DNA of 64,000 nt from Punica granatum (taxonomy: Eukaryota > Streptophyta > Magnoliopsida > Myrtales > Lythraceae). Under the pieces are notes generated by a model. It made no database searches, was not told where the DNA came from, and saw only the letters and a program-made list of their open reading frames with translations. The DNA is taken from assembly GCF_007655135.1 (NCBI RefSeq), contig NC_045130.1, positions 23,565,363-23,629,362 on the forward strand. The letters are read 5' to 3'. Numbering within the stretch: the first letter of the stretch is position 1; every line of letters starts with the position of its first letter. The translations under genes and the position numbers were made by a program. Below are positions 11,215 to 22,533 of the stretch, one piece after another.

Positions 11215-11793
11215 ATACTTAGTGGGTTCAGGCTCGATCCGTTTGCTTACTTGCATGTTTATTTATTGCCTTCCGCACATTTATTTTACGCACATTTACT
11301 TTTCTGCACTTGCATTGCATCATCCTAGAGGAATTCTAAGTACCAAATGCCTGAAATCCCACGGGCACCAATTTAGGAAGCTAGGTTAGTCAGAGGTTCC
11401 GAGTAAGGGAACGGATCGAGTTGGCTCCGCCACCGAACTGGCCCGCAAAGATCCTCGCTCGATTTCAAGGAATTGATCCCCTTGAATCGGGAGCCCCCAT
11501 CCCTAGTTAGTGGTTTTCCCAATAGAACACTGAAACCATGCATAAACAGGGACCGTCATGCTGGACCAAAACAAAGCTCACGCCGTCAACCGACCCAAAG
11601 TCTGGTCTTTGAGTCGGCCCCTAGTTTTCTTTTAGGCGGGCCTTTTGTTGTTTTTCTACAATGAGCGATGTACATTGTAATAGATACAGATATACTTTAC
11701 TTTTCTGCACTGCATGCATGTTTTCAAAACAACCTAGGACATTACATCAGTTTGTTTATAAACATTAAACCAACATCTCTCCATTAGGTAAGG
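11215..11793 (+). other. Leader between PBS and ORF1 of A2
   Basis: About 580 non-coding bases. The same sequence in inverse orientation precedes ORF1 of B (35013-35605), for example the blocks around CTTCCTAAATTGGTGCCCGT and GGGCCAACTCAAGGACTCGA. I see no supported gene. A packaging or dimerisation role would be usual for this place but nothing proves it. Confidence 0.6.
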
Positions 11794-12279
11794 ATGGATC
11801 GCTCGCATCCCTGTCTTAGGCTCGATGTCATCATCATGCCATCCGCGGACATTACTCGCCTTTGGAACACATTCCGCCCAGTTGACCGTGCATTCCTTCG
11901 GCTCATCATAGGAGATTTGCCATTACTCGCTGATTCCCCCATTGATTGGACCCTACTCAGAACTGCTATTAGTTTTTAGGACACTCAGCGGGCCGTATTC
12001 AGTTTTCAGGGGTCAGAGCTAGCTCCCACAGTAGAGGAGTACGCGGCACTCATTCAGCGACCCATGCCGACCCTCGACATCGTGGTGCCCAACCAGTTCG
12101 CCACGATACAGAGTAGACTCGCCATCCTCTTAGATCTCCCCGACGAAGAAATTTGTCTTGAGCTTCAGCATGGATGGGAGCATAGCGTTTGGACCACATG
12201 GCTCATAGACTTCATACATGTTCGTTCTCTTTTGCCCCGCACCGGACCCACGCAGCGTTCACTCAGCTACGGGTTGTAA
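11794..12279 (+). pseudogene. ORF1 of A2: plant-mobile-domain-like protein, shortened
   Basis: The frame opens with MDRSHPCLRLDVI and matches ORF1 of B (35012-33513) residue by residue through the N-terminal domain (DITRLWNTFRP, LAPTVEEYAALIQRP). A TAG at 11977 stands where B has a Trp codon. After about 155 codons the similarity ends at LSYGL and a stop, and the central and coiled-coil parts present in B and D are missing, so this copy carries a deletion. Related domains are found in plant mobile-domain proteins (DUF7745-like, from memory) and upstream of gag in Tat elements. The function in the retrotransposon is unknown. Confidence 0.75.
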
Positions 12280-12517
12280 TAGTTGGCGGTTTAATGTTTA
12301 TGTTTCCTTTTCAAACAGACTGTCTTTATAAATTATAGAATATGAATCAAACTGATGTAATGGCATTAGTATTTTCAAACTTATGCACCTCATGCATTCA
12401 TATACTGTCATTTATATTTTGAAGATAGTCAAAGCACAATAAGTACACTCATACACTTACGCATACAGGTACTAACAACTGGCGTCCCATCGATATCCGA
12501 CTCGTGCACGAATAAGG
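12280..12517 (+). other. Spacer between ORF1 and gag of A2
   Basis: An AT-rich non-coding spacer. Blocks such as ACTAATGCCATTACATCAG (as seen in D) and CAACTGGCGTC just before gag recur in B (33193-33512) and D (51491-51796). It may hold the signal that lets gag be translated downstream of ORF1, but I see no specific element. Confidence 0.55.
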
Positions 12518-13264
12518 ATGGCAGAAGACCAACAACCCGCCATTCATGAACAGGATACTCCGCTAACGCCGATACATTCTCAAACACCACTGACGCAAGT
12601 TACATCACCTGTAATGCTCACGGACATATCTACAGCGCATTCAGGCGTCCCCATCGGACATCCTCCACCAACAATACAGACGGCGTCCAACCTTGTGGAG
12701 TCCGCACGTTTTACTGCGTTAGAAGGAATGGTGAACCACTTGGCGGCCAACATGGCCACCAACATGACTGAGGTCATGGCCATGCTCAGGAATCAGAATC
12801 GGGCCTCATCGAGCCTTACTCCGCCTCTGGAGCATAGACCAATTGTCGATCCAAATCCAATAGTCAATCCAACCTTTGTTTCAGAGGCTGAAGACGCATC
12901 TTTCTCAGCAATGGCGTTTGCACCAACGGTCCATCCGATTAATGATCCTTTACCGTCACCACCTGCTCCAACAGCAGTTCCTTTGCCACCAGCAGCTTTC
13001 TTATCCACGGACTCTACTATGCATACGCTGCCACCGCTAACCGTGTCAATGCATCCTCCAATCTATACTGTGCCACCACCGACAGTTCCTCCGGTCACGA
13101 TCGCAGAGGCTTCTGTTTCCACTGCAGACCAATTTCCTTTCCAAACTCCACAACCCCAAATAAGCTTTTCTTACCCTGCTCCACCGCCCCTAAACATTCC
13201 TCCCACTGAACCGGGCACGCCTACTCAGGCTGCCCCTCCAGCTCTACCGACAAACATTCCTCCC
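12518..13264 (+). pseudogene. gag of A2, broken by insertion of element B
   Basis: The ATG at 12518 begins MAEDQQPAIHEQD, matching the gag starts of D (MAEEQQPVISEQD) and B (MAEGDHVDISEEV), which decides the start. The visible 249 codons are the Pro/Thr/Ala-rich N-terminal half, with a short helix-forming segment (ALEGMVNHLAANMATNMTE) that may be a coiled coil. The frame is intact up to ...NIPP at 13264, where the LTR of B begins. The continuation of gag should lie beyond the right edge of the window. The homologous uninterrupted sequence is seen in A1 at 1-117. Confidence 0.85.
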
Positions 13265-14240
13265 TGTGCGCACCCGAATTTAATCTCGTCGGGGCACGCA
13301 TGCGCGCGCCTAAGCAAACGCGACTTGGGAGTATCCACCATCCCGGGGACGCGCGACGAACGCACGTGAGAAGGAGTCGCTACTCGCCATTTTACGACCC
13401 GAAGGTCGAGGGCCGGCGAGTTACCCGGGTCTAGGGGTACGGGGTACACCTAAATGCTAAGGCAATGGTCATACGGAACCGAAAATTCCGAATTCGGGGG
13501 TTCTATTACGTGCGGGCCTACATCCCGCACGCCCTTTCGGTACTCTAGCTTGCTAGGCTCGTCGTTTTGTTTATTTACCGTGTGATCTTGGGTCGCACTT
13601 GGCTCGCCCGTTTTGACACCGTAAAATCGATGAATCGATTGAGTTGGGCCGAGGATCCGAAGGATGAGTAGGCTTGAGAGTCAAGGAATTGGTTCGCTAT
13701 CTTAGCATTACCGTTCTTCGGACCGTAATGGTCGATTCCCTGCGCGAACCGAGACCATGATTATTCGAGCTTACTCGTCCCTTGGTGACGACAGACCGAC
13801 TTAACCGACTCAACACTCGGACCTCTTGCTCACCGATCGGGATCCTTACAAGTATATGAATAAATACACAAATAAGATCCTCACAATGTGCACTCGAATA
13901 ATTACAGAATACAACTGAATGAAATAAATAGATCCCGATCGGTTTGCATTGGGCCAATATTCCGCTCCGGCTCACCGTATGTTTTGAATAATCGATAAAC
14001 AAATTAAGGCAACGCGGGCTTCAAGGAGCCGGGGGTCGGGTCCGATTGAACCAATGGTTTGCAGGAGAACCGATTAGTTCCCACTGTAACCGTTGGACCG
14101 ATCGAGCTCCCGGGTGATATCTAAACACGTTTCACACATCCAATCCAAATCGCCTTCCACATAGGCCATATTTGGAGTGTGATGGTGACTCGAGGCTAGA
14201 TCCCATTCCGCACTCGGGTTGCACGCGCTTGGTGAATTGA

Positions 14241-14284
14241 GAGGCGTTGGACCTCGTGTTCGGTGATTTGGGGCGTTGGACCCC
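14241..14284 (-). other. Two small hairpins in the B LTR with changed stems
   Basis: GAGGCGTTGGACCTC (14241-14255) and GGGGCGTTGGACCCC (14270-14284) keep the loop of the AGGG/CCCT hairpins in the other LTRs but have stems GAGG/CCTC and GGGG/CCCC. Both copies recur in the 5' LTR of B near 36605-36648. Confidence 0.55.
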
Positions 14285-17252
14285 GTGCAACACGTAACCT
14301 ATGGGTTCAGGCCCGAACCGCGATAAATCATCATATACAAAGACAAAACAGAAGAAAACTGATAAAACTGACGCAATACAGACAACAACTGACAACCGTC
14401 GGTGGATACAGACAAGTGGTGTATTAAGTCGAATGTACGTGATTTAATCAGTTATTAATCGGGGTTGATTAGCAAACAATGCATCTAACCTAGGCCAACA
14501 TAGAGGGTGGGCTAGGATACGGTTTTAAGCCAACTATATGTGTGGGTTTGTTTTAGGACTCTTATTCAGTTAAGTGTCGCTACGATTTCACCGATTTATC
14601 CAAACTCGTGTTTTGACTCTAGGATGGGATCTATTATCCCACCTATCCATTATCTAAGGTTCGATTAGGCCGAATGTACGATTAATCCGGTTGTTCGTGT
14701 TTTGCACCTGAAATGAAATGCTTCCCACCGAATCTACACTAGGGAGATAGAAACACCGAAAGTGGATGGAATAGGCTGTGCGAATGAGACTCGTACCCGA
14801 ACGGGTAGCCCTTTTCCGTCCATAGATCGAGGCGTTTCTGAATTCCTAACGCCTAGGGTATCGGTGAATCAAGGAATGACGGTCATGCCCTTGGGTGATA
14901 AAATTGCGATGTTCGTGCATAAATCGGAGATCATGTCACACGAAGGAGTCTAAGAAGGACTCTCGTGCCCCGACTCGGGCCGCCTCAAATTGGGCCCGGA
15001 CTCGAGTCATGGCACATGAGTACTCCCTAGACATCAATTATATTCGTGTTACACGATTCGGTATTTTGAAATTGTGAATTTTTTAAGGGAAAAGGGCATT
15101 CTCGTCGTTCCGTGAATCATCGATGCGTTTACGAATTAATATTTGATTTGTCCCATTATTTAATCCAAATGATTTAATTAACCGAATGAGACGTCCCGTT
15201 TGCCCATTTGTGAGATTCCTCGGTGATTATTTTTCCACGTTGCGGTTACGGTTTTAACGGGAAGTATCCGGGTCTAACATGTCTAATGAGTAATGAACGT
15301 GTAGACAACGAATAAAAGGAGGCGTAATCACGAACAATTCCAAGGATCGATTTCGGAACAACGAAGAGACCAACCGAGGCTCCAAGGAGGTCATGGATGA
15401 TTCGGCCACCTCTCAAGGATGAATGGCCGAATACTCCTTGACCCGATTCGAGTTTCGGTGGGTCTTTCACGTCGTTCCTAATCGGCCCTTGCATGCAAAG
15501 AACGACATACGCATAAAGATAACGAACGTTTCATTAGATTGACATTATCGTAACACCGATTTACGCGAATAAACACACAAGACATCCGAAGCATCATATT
15601 CACGAAATCCACAAACAATCTTTATCCAATTTCACAATAGGATCAAGGGTGGTGTGCGGGAATCATGCGGCTTCGAGGAAAGGGGAGCTTGGAGGCTTCA
15701 GCCACACCAAGGAGCCTCACGGCCCCTATTGCAAAGGGGATGGCCGTGAGCTCCTTGGTATGGCCGAGCCCTTCTCGAGCTCTTCTCCCTTGATCCCGTA
15801 TTATTCCCCTCATTTAATCACATTTAGCCATGGTCACGATCGCATAAAATTATACAAAACACACACGAACGGCACGTTTGAATGGAAACACGTTACGACA
15901 TCGATTCAACTAATAACGCAAAGAAGGAAAACGCGGGAATCGGTCCGACTCGAGGTGGAAGAAAACTTCCCGGACTCGTGTGGTCCAAGGAAGCTCTCGG
16001 CCATGTTCCTTCAAGGAAGGCCGTGAGCTTCCATGGCTCACGCGGGTCGGGAGAGTTTCTCCGGCCCCGATTCGGGTCTTTTCCCGCCATGCCATCATGC
16101 TACATGAGACTAACGGTAAGGAGATGTGGGAACCAACTCTTTTCGGGAAAGGAGAGAACACCCTAGCCCCGGGCAAGCCAAGGGGCTCACGGATCTCTCC
16201 CTAGAGACTAAACAGTGAGTCTCGTGGCTCGACCGTGGCAAAGGGGACCTCACCCGTCCGGAACCGAGCCCCTTTCCACCATGGCACGCAAGCTCACACC
16301 TCATATGGACACGGCACGATCATACAAGTATACATAAGGCACACACGTTGCATGAAAATGCATGGGAGGCGTGGATCCGAAAAATAAAAAAAAGAACTTT
16401 CATGCTTTTCGACCACTTTAAGTTATATTAACGTTACATGTAAACAAGTATCTAAAATCCAAGCTCCTCTAAGTCGTTAAGAGATGTTACCTAGCCTCGG
16501 TGCGCGAGGAGAAGAGTCGAGGACGTGGCCGTGGGAGTCGCTAGACTCGGTTTGAAGTCACGGGTGGGTGACCCGGGTGGAAGACAGCCGCGGCCAGTCG
16601 GGGAAAAACAAGTTGGCACGCTTGCTCCGGGCACGGCACGGTGCGAGGTCGGGCTCGTTGGACTCCTAAGAGGTGGATCTACACGACCATGGGCAGACCC
16701 GAGCGTGCCAAGGCCTGAACAAACCCGAAAACGTGAGAGAAAACCCGGTAAAAATGAGGAAAACCCGGTTTGAGAGAAACGGGTGAATGGCGGTTGTGCA
16801 CGGTTGATCGGCCCTCGGACCGTGGCCACCTCTTCACGGGGGAGAGTGAGGGTTGTGAGGAACCCTTTGAACGTGATGGCACGACTCGCCGAAGTCGTGG
16901 GAAGAAATGGCACGTGGCTTGCTCGGTGTGCGCGGCTAGGGAAGTCTCGGGACCCGAAAGTTCTTACGGCTGGAACAGGGTGTTGGAGGCCTCAAATCGA
17001 AAATCTAAGCCCGGAAATGGACTTAGGGGGTGGGAAATATGTAGGCTAGGAAGTTTGATGATTTTTGGCTTAAGTCGGGTCGGGTGGTTACCGGAATACC
17101 GGGTGGTTTTCCGGCCTTTTAGGACGGTTTCGGCCTTGGCACGGGCTGAACGAAAGTGAGGGAAAGGGCTGGAGCTTGAGAGGTTTTTGGAGAGAGATTG
17201 GCTTGAGAGAGAAGGAGAATGGAGTCGTGATTAGGCTTAATGGTGAAAGGGC

Positions 17253-17260
17253 TTATAAAG
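17253..17260 (-). promoter_or_regulatory. TATA-like box of the B LTR
   Basis: Read on the minus strand as CTTTATAAGC, about 1.3 kb from the LTR start at 18581. It occupies the place of the clearer boxes in A2 and C. Weak evidence alone; the positional match supports it. Confidence 0.45.
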
Positions 17261-18581
17261 GGAAGCTTAATGATGCAATTGAGCAAAGTTAAGTGGGGTT
17301 AGGGCATGCTTAGGGGGCTGCCGAAAATCCCAAGGGGATTAGGGAGGGGTAGATGTCATGTTGAGTGTGGGGAAAGGCAAAGGAGAGTGATGGGTGGGAT
17401 GGATGTGTAAGAAGAAGTGAAAGAAGTGAGGGAAATTTGAATTGTGTGGTGGAGGGAGTGTCTTGGGAGGTGGAGCCGCCGGCCATGGAGGGGGAAGCCG
17501 CGGCTTGGGGCTGTCCAATCGGAGCCGAGGGTTGAGCCGTGGCTTGGGGTTGAGCCGCGGCTTGATGGCTTGGCTTGGCTGAGCTGTGGGTCCCATTCGA
17601 TTGAGAGAAAAGCCGGAAAATACTTGAGACTTGATTGAGCGCGCGTCCGATCTCCGATGTCCAATTAATTTATGGATTTGGAATACTTGAATGACGAGGA
17701 TTTGAATGAGCCTAATATCGCCATGCGTCGTGTGGACGAACGTTCGGGCGACTCGGCGCCTCGGGAGTCGGTTTTGCCCTGTTCGGACGTTCGGAGTGGA
17801 GTTTAGCGTCCCTCGATCCCCGATTGTTCTTTGTGCATGCCTGCATTCGTTTTGGCGATCCTTTTGCCCCGTGGGGGATCGTTGGCCCGTCGTCCTCGGT
17901 CGGGGACTGTTGGCCCGGGAGGACCTAGGGACTTTGACCGGGATTCTCTCAGTGTGCCCTGAATGCCTTGAGGTGCTTGGGGATTATTGTGAGGTACTCA
18001 GAGATCGTTGTGGTCTCTGCTTTCCGTGGAAATACCCGAAGGCTCGCCGGGAGGCGTTCGCGACCACTAAAACGTACTTCGGGAGACCGAGCCGAGTTCC
18101 AGAAGGTTGTCTGAAGCTTGTTCCCCGGCCCTGGTGGTCCCTGGGTGCCTGTAGGCCCATTTTGAGGGGCCGTTTGCTTGTCAGTGGAGCGAACCCCGGG
18201 AGCTTTGTCAAAAAAGGCGTCCGTGGGGGATCGGGGTGTCCCGGCTTAAGCAGGATGCCCCGGAAATGCGCCCGGACGTCTCGTTGGTCACATTGGCACT
18301 GAGGGGGATTTTTGAAGCCCCATATTGGGCACCTTTCGGTGCTTCGGTGGCTCGGTGATGAATAGTGCCACAGTGCCAGCTCCGTCGTTTTCGGGATTCC
18401 TCGTTCGTCTGTTCTTCTGACTGCTCTCTTCCGCCTTTCTCAATGGATCGTGCTCTTTTCCCATTGTTCATGACCCCGTGCCCGCCTATTTGCCTCTGGT
18501 TGCCGGGTGATGAATAGTATCCCGGGCTTCGGTCGGGAATCCCCGTGTGGGAAGCTGGTGGGCCAAAATGGGGTGCTGACA

Positions 18582-18595
18582 GCTTGCCCCTCTTT
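18582..18595 (-). promoter_or_regulatory. Polypurine tract of B
   Basis: On the minus strand AAAGAGGGGCAAGC directly precedes the LTR start TGTCAGCACC. The identical tract stands beside the 3' LTRs of D (42287) and E (58029). It primes plus-strand DNA synthesis in LTR retrotransposons. Confidence 0.85.
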
Positions 18596-18754
18596 GGTTG
18601 CATGCTCGTTTAGAGGATGTAGCCAAAGATCATGAGAGGCACCCTTTTTGGTCCCGGCGACTACTTCTGTTGTCATTCTCTGTGGCGGCTCGCCCCCCCT
18701 CTGTCATGAGATAGTAGCGTGAGTGGGATTTGGGGATGTGAAGTGGTAGGTGAT

Positions 18755-19905
18755 GGGCTGAAACCCGTGGAAAGCATGTAAAGTGGACGCGAAGTCCGGA
18801 AAGCGGTAAAGCGGACGCGAAGTCCGGAAAGCAGTAAAGTTACTAGGCCGAAGCCCTCGGAAAGCAGTAAAGTAGACGCGAAGTCCGTGGATGCGAAGTC
18901 CGGAAAGCAATAAAGTTACTAGGCCGAAGCCCATGGAAAGCAGTAAAGTGGACGCGAAGTCTGTGGACGCGAAGTCCGGAAAGCAATAAAGTTACTAGGC
19001 CGAAGCCCGTGGAAAGCGGTAAAGTGGACGCGAAGTCCGTGGACACGAAGTCCGGAAAGCGATAAAGTTACTAGGCCGAAGCCCGTGGAAAGCAGTAGAG
19101 TGGACGCGAAGTCCGTGGACGCGAAGTCTGGAAAGCAGTAAAGTTACTAGGCCGAAGCCCGTGGAAAGCAGTAAAGTGAACGCGAAGTCCGGAAAGCAAT
19201 AAAGTTACTAGGCCGAAGCCCGTGGAAAGCGGTAAAGTGGACGCGAAGTTCGGAAAGCAATAAAGTTACTAGGCCGAAGCCCGTGAAAAGCAGTAAAGTT
19301 ACTAGGCCGAAGCCCGTGGAAAGCAGTAAAGTGGACGCGAAGTCCGGAAAGCAATAAAGTTACTAGGCCGAAGCCCGTGGAAAGCGGTAAAGTGGATGCG
19401 AAGTCCGGAAAGCAATAAAGTTACTAGGCCGAAGCCTGTGGAAAGCGATAAAGTGGACGCGAAGTCCGTGGACGCGAATTCCGGAAAGCAATAAAGTTAC
19501 TTGGCCGAAGCCCGTGGAAAGCAGTAAAGTGGACTCGAAGTCCGTGGACACGAAGTCCGGAAAGCGATAAAGTTACTAGGCCGAAGCCCGTGGAAAGCAG
19601 TAGAGTGGACGCGAAGTCCGTGGATGCGAAGTCCGTGGACGCGAAGTCCGGAAAGCAATAAAGTTACTAGGCCGAAGCCCGTGGAAAGCAGTAAAGTTAC
19701 TAGGCCGAAGCCCGTGGAAAGCAGTAAAGTGGACGCGAAGTCCGGAAAGCAATAAAGTTACTAGGCCGAAGCCCGTGGAAAGCAGTAGAGTGGATGCGAA
19801 GTCCGCGGACGCGAAGTCTGGAAAGCAATAAAGTTATTAGGCCGAAACCCATGGAAAGCAGTAAAGTTACTAGGCCGAAGCCCGTGGAAAGTAGAAAAGT
19901 GGACG
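18755..19905 (-). repeat. Tandem array in the B 3' trailer with UUCG-type mini-hairpins
   Basis: About 1.15 kb of alternating short units built from GTGGAAAGCAGTAAAG, GGACGCGAAGTCCG and TTACTAGGCCGAAGCCC. On the element (minus) strand these read GGGCTTCGGCC, a GGC/GCC stem closing a UUCG loop by C-G, and GGACTTCGCGTCC, a 4-bp stem with a 5-base loop. Unit order varies along the array, so it evolves by unequal exchange of half-units. The array lies between the polypurine tract and the end of pol and encodes no protein I can support. Confidence 0.85.
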
Positions 19906-20938
19906 ATGTGCAAGGGGAGTAGAGGTGGAGATCCGCGTTAGGTGGTGTGCCGGAGGTGTTGGCAGAGGCAAATTGTCCTGCCTCGAGTCGGGCTTGTCAT
20001 TTGTCGTTCCCTCAAGCTAAAGTCAAGAGGATTCTCTATGATGTCTTCCGTTCGGTTTGAAGCCGTGATCCGTCGCGTGAGTCAATCGTGTGTTCGTCAA
20101 GAAGGAGATGCCCCTTGGGATTCTCGATTGCACCTGTGCATGAATACAGAGGAACCTACAAAGGGTGTCAGTTGCACTTAATCGGCAAGACAGATATACG
20201 TAAGAGGAATCTATGCAAAGATGTGTCGGGGATTTGGTATCGGTGACCGTTGTAGGGTGGCCGTGTCCCTATCGAAGAATGGCTCTTTTAGAAACGGGTA
20301 GCCCGTGGAATATGTGCGTAAAGGTAAGAGGAGGGATCTTGTGGGATCCTCCAAGTCAAGGATACGTTGATTCGACCCCCATTTCGAAGCGGGTCTCGAG
20401 CTTGGAGAGTCGAAGAGAGTTTGCTTGCGTCGGAGAGTGCCGAACCACTACTCGGTGTAGCTTCACAGGGAGAGTGTCGCTTTTCTTTTGTGGTCGAGCC
20501 GACATTTTTCCCCTAACTTTTGCCTAGGTCGCGGGATGTGCAACAGCCTAGCGGGGTATTTTATTTGATTTTTTTCACGTGAATGTTCACCTTTTGCTAC
20601 AATTCCCCACGTTTGGGTGGGATCGCACCCCTCGGGTCCTCTGACTTTTGCTTAGGCCGCCTCAAAGAGGTTTTCGACCTAGCGAGGAAGTGACTTGTGC
20701 TCTCCTTTTGCCGCGACCCCCCCCCCCCTTTGCGGGATTTTAAGTCGTGCCACTCGTTCCCTAGCTTTTGCCTAGGCCGCCTCAAAGAGGTTTTCAACCT
20801 AGTGGGAAAATTTATTTTTTTTCTCTCAAGAAAGCTTAGTACCGGATAGATCGTGGGAATTGAAGCTCGTCCACGCAAATGGAAATGTCTTACGATGAAA
20901 GGGGCACGGAGCCCGGAGAATAAAGAATATACAAGTGC
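19906..20938 (-). other. 3' trailer of B with hairpin modules
   Basis: A non-coding stretch between the array and the pol stop. From about 20514 to 20810 it contains modules introduced by CTTTTGC, each followed by a stem, a C-rich then G-rich inner part, TTTT and the partner stem: CTAGGTCG (20524) with imperfect CAGCCTAG (20544), TTAGGCCG (20652) with CGACCTAG (20675), and CGCGAC (20712) with GTCGTG (20744). D and E have the same modules with better pairing. A run of 12 C lies in the third. Nothing supported is seen in 19906-20510. Confidence 0.6.
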
Positions 20939-22528
20939 TCACGGATAATACTTCTTAATGGCGTCAGCATTGACGGGAAGGGCATTTTCAGTGCCGTCCA
21001 TGTCGCTCAAGACGACCACTCCTCCGGAGAAAACCTCTTTGACAACGAAAGGGCTGTCGTATTTGTACGAGAACTTCCCTCGAGAGTCCGGCGTGACGTG
21101 AAGGACTTTCCTCAAAACGAGGTCGCCGGGGTTGAAATCGCGGTGACGGACTCTTGCGTTGAAGGCCCGAGCCATTCTTTGTTGATAGCATTGTCCGTGG
21201 CATAGCGCTTTCAGCCTCTTCTCATCAATGAAATTCAACTGTTCGTACCGCTGTTTTGCCCATTCTGCTTCTTCGAGTTCGGCCTCAGCAAGAATCCTCA
21301 TGGAAGGGATTTCTACTTCGATCGGGAGGACGGCCTCTATGCCATAGACTAGCGAGTACGGGGTTGCCCCGGTTGAGGTCCGTATGGATGTACGGTACGC
21401 CAAAAGTGCCTAGGGGAGCATCTCGTGCCAATCCTTGTAGTTCACCGTCATTTTTTCGATGATCTTTTTGATGTTTTTATTCGCCGCTTCCACCGCACCG
21501 TTCATTTGGGGACGGTACGGGGTGGAGTTGCGATGTCGGATTTTGAATTGTGCACAGAGCTCATCGATGACCTTGTTGTTAAGGTTCTTGGCGTTGTCTG
21601 TGATGATTGTCGCAGGGACCCCGTACCGGGCGATGACATCGCGCTTGAGAAAATGAGCCACGACTTTTGCGGTGACTGACGCGAGAGTGACGGCTTCGAT
21701 CCACTTGGTGAAGTAGTCGATCGCCACCAAAATGAACATATGTCCGTTAGATGCTTTGGGGTTGATTGGGCCAATCACATCCATTCCCCACATCGAAAAA
21801 GGCCATGGTGCCGTCATGGGGCGCAATTCGTTGGGCGGCGCTTTGATTTGATCGGCGTAAACTTGACATCGGTGGCAATGTCTAACATGCTTCACACAAT
21901 CAGTCTCCATGGTGGACCAATAATAGCCCAGGCGCATGATCTTCTTAGCAAGCATGAGACCGTTCATATGAGGTCCACAGTTTCCCCCATGCACTTCCTC
22001 CATGAGACGTCGCGATTCATGTTCGTCGATGCACCGGAGGAGTGTGGAGTCGAAGGAGCGGCGGTAGAGTATCTCGCCGCTCAAAAAGTAGTGTATCGCG
22101 AGGCGTCTGAGAGTCTTCCGATCGCGGCGGTCGGCGAATGGGGGGTATTGGCCGGTTTGTAGAAGGTTCTTGATGTCTTCGTACCATGGCTTTGCCTCGG
22201 AAGCTTCGATTGAGTTGCAGTGTGCCGGTCCTTCGGCTATCTCAATCCCGAGGGGCTCGATAAGGTTCTCCCTCGTGATGCTCACCATGGAGGCGAGCGT
22301 CGCAAGTGCGTCCGGGAATTGATTTGTCATGCGCGGAGTATAGGTGAACGAGATGTCCTCGAAGTTCTCGGTTAACTTCTCGAGGTACTCGTGGTACGGC
22401 ACCAGCTTTGCGTCTTTTGTCTTCTACTGCCCCAATGTCTGGAAGATAGTGAGCATGGAGTCACCGAATACTTAGAGCTCTTTTACCTTGAAATCAATCG
22501 CCGCTTGTAGGCCGAGAATACATGCCTC
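20939..22528 (-). pseudogene. pol of B, distal part: second RNase H end, integrase
   Basis: This continues the pol frame interrupted by solo LTR C. It holds the end of the archaeal-like RNase H (NQFPDALATLASM; position 2 of this motif is P where D has A), the integrase zinc region (GNCGPHMNG...HCHRC) and the catalytic core with acidic residues in WGMDVIGP, TDNAKN and NGAVEAANK. The GPF-like end is KYDSPFVVKEV, ending at KKYYP and a TGA at 20939. Stops: TAA at 22472, TAG at 22424 (Trp in D) and TAG at 21410 (Phe in D). All other frame positions agree with D, so the damage is by point changes. Confidence 0.88.
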
Positions 22529-22533
22529 GTACT
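22529..22533. repeat. Target site duplication of solo LTR C, left copy (GTACT)
   Basis: GTACT directly precedes the LTR and is repeated at 27461-27465 directly after it. Five bases is the normal duplication length for Ty3/gypsy elements. Confidence 0.93.

Larger units (their letters stand above)
6609..13264 (+). mobile_element. Element A2 (visible left part): LTR, PBS, ORF1, gag start
   Basis: A second + strand copy of the A family. It begins with a complete LTR, followed by the primer binding site, leader, ORF1 remnant and gag, and is broken inside gag by element B at 13265. The rest of A2 must lie to the right of the window. Its gag at 13151-13264 is nearly identical to bases 1-114 of A1. 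The five bases before the LTR are TCCAT; the matching duplication on the far side cannot be seen. Confidence 0.82.
13265..18581 (-). repeat. 3' LTR of B (5317 bp)
   Basis: On the + strand it reads TGTGCGCACCCG at the left and GGCCAAAATGGGGTGCTGACA at the right, the reverse complement of a TGTCAGCACC...GGGTGCGCACA LTR. The first 1271 bases match the 5' LTR fragment at 35628-36898 almost exactly. The U5 part differs strongly from the A, C, D and E type, so B is a separate subfamily. It contains the hairpin pair 14241-14284, a G-rich slot at about 16490-17000 and an AT-rich box at 17253-17260. Small open frames here are not supported as genes. Confidence 0.9.

Noticed and set aside
12460..12500. 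TACTAAC just before gag in A2 and D, like a splice branch point, hinting at a second intron between ORF1 and gag
   Set aside because: B has a different sequence there, gag has its own conserved ATG start, and I could not find a donor that gives a consistent frame.
17706..18302. A 198-codon + strand frame in the B 3' LTR
   Set aside because: No domain is recognised, the frame lies antisense to the LTR, and GC-rich LTR sequence easily stays open.
20718..20729. A run of 12 C in the B trailer
   Set aside because: It is a simple homopolymer inside a C-rich hairpin arm and may partly be a sequencing artefact.
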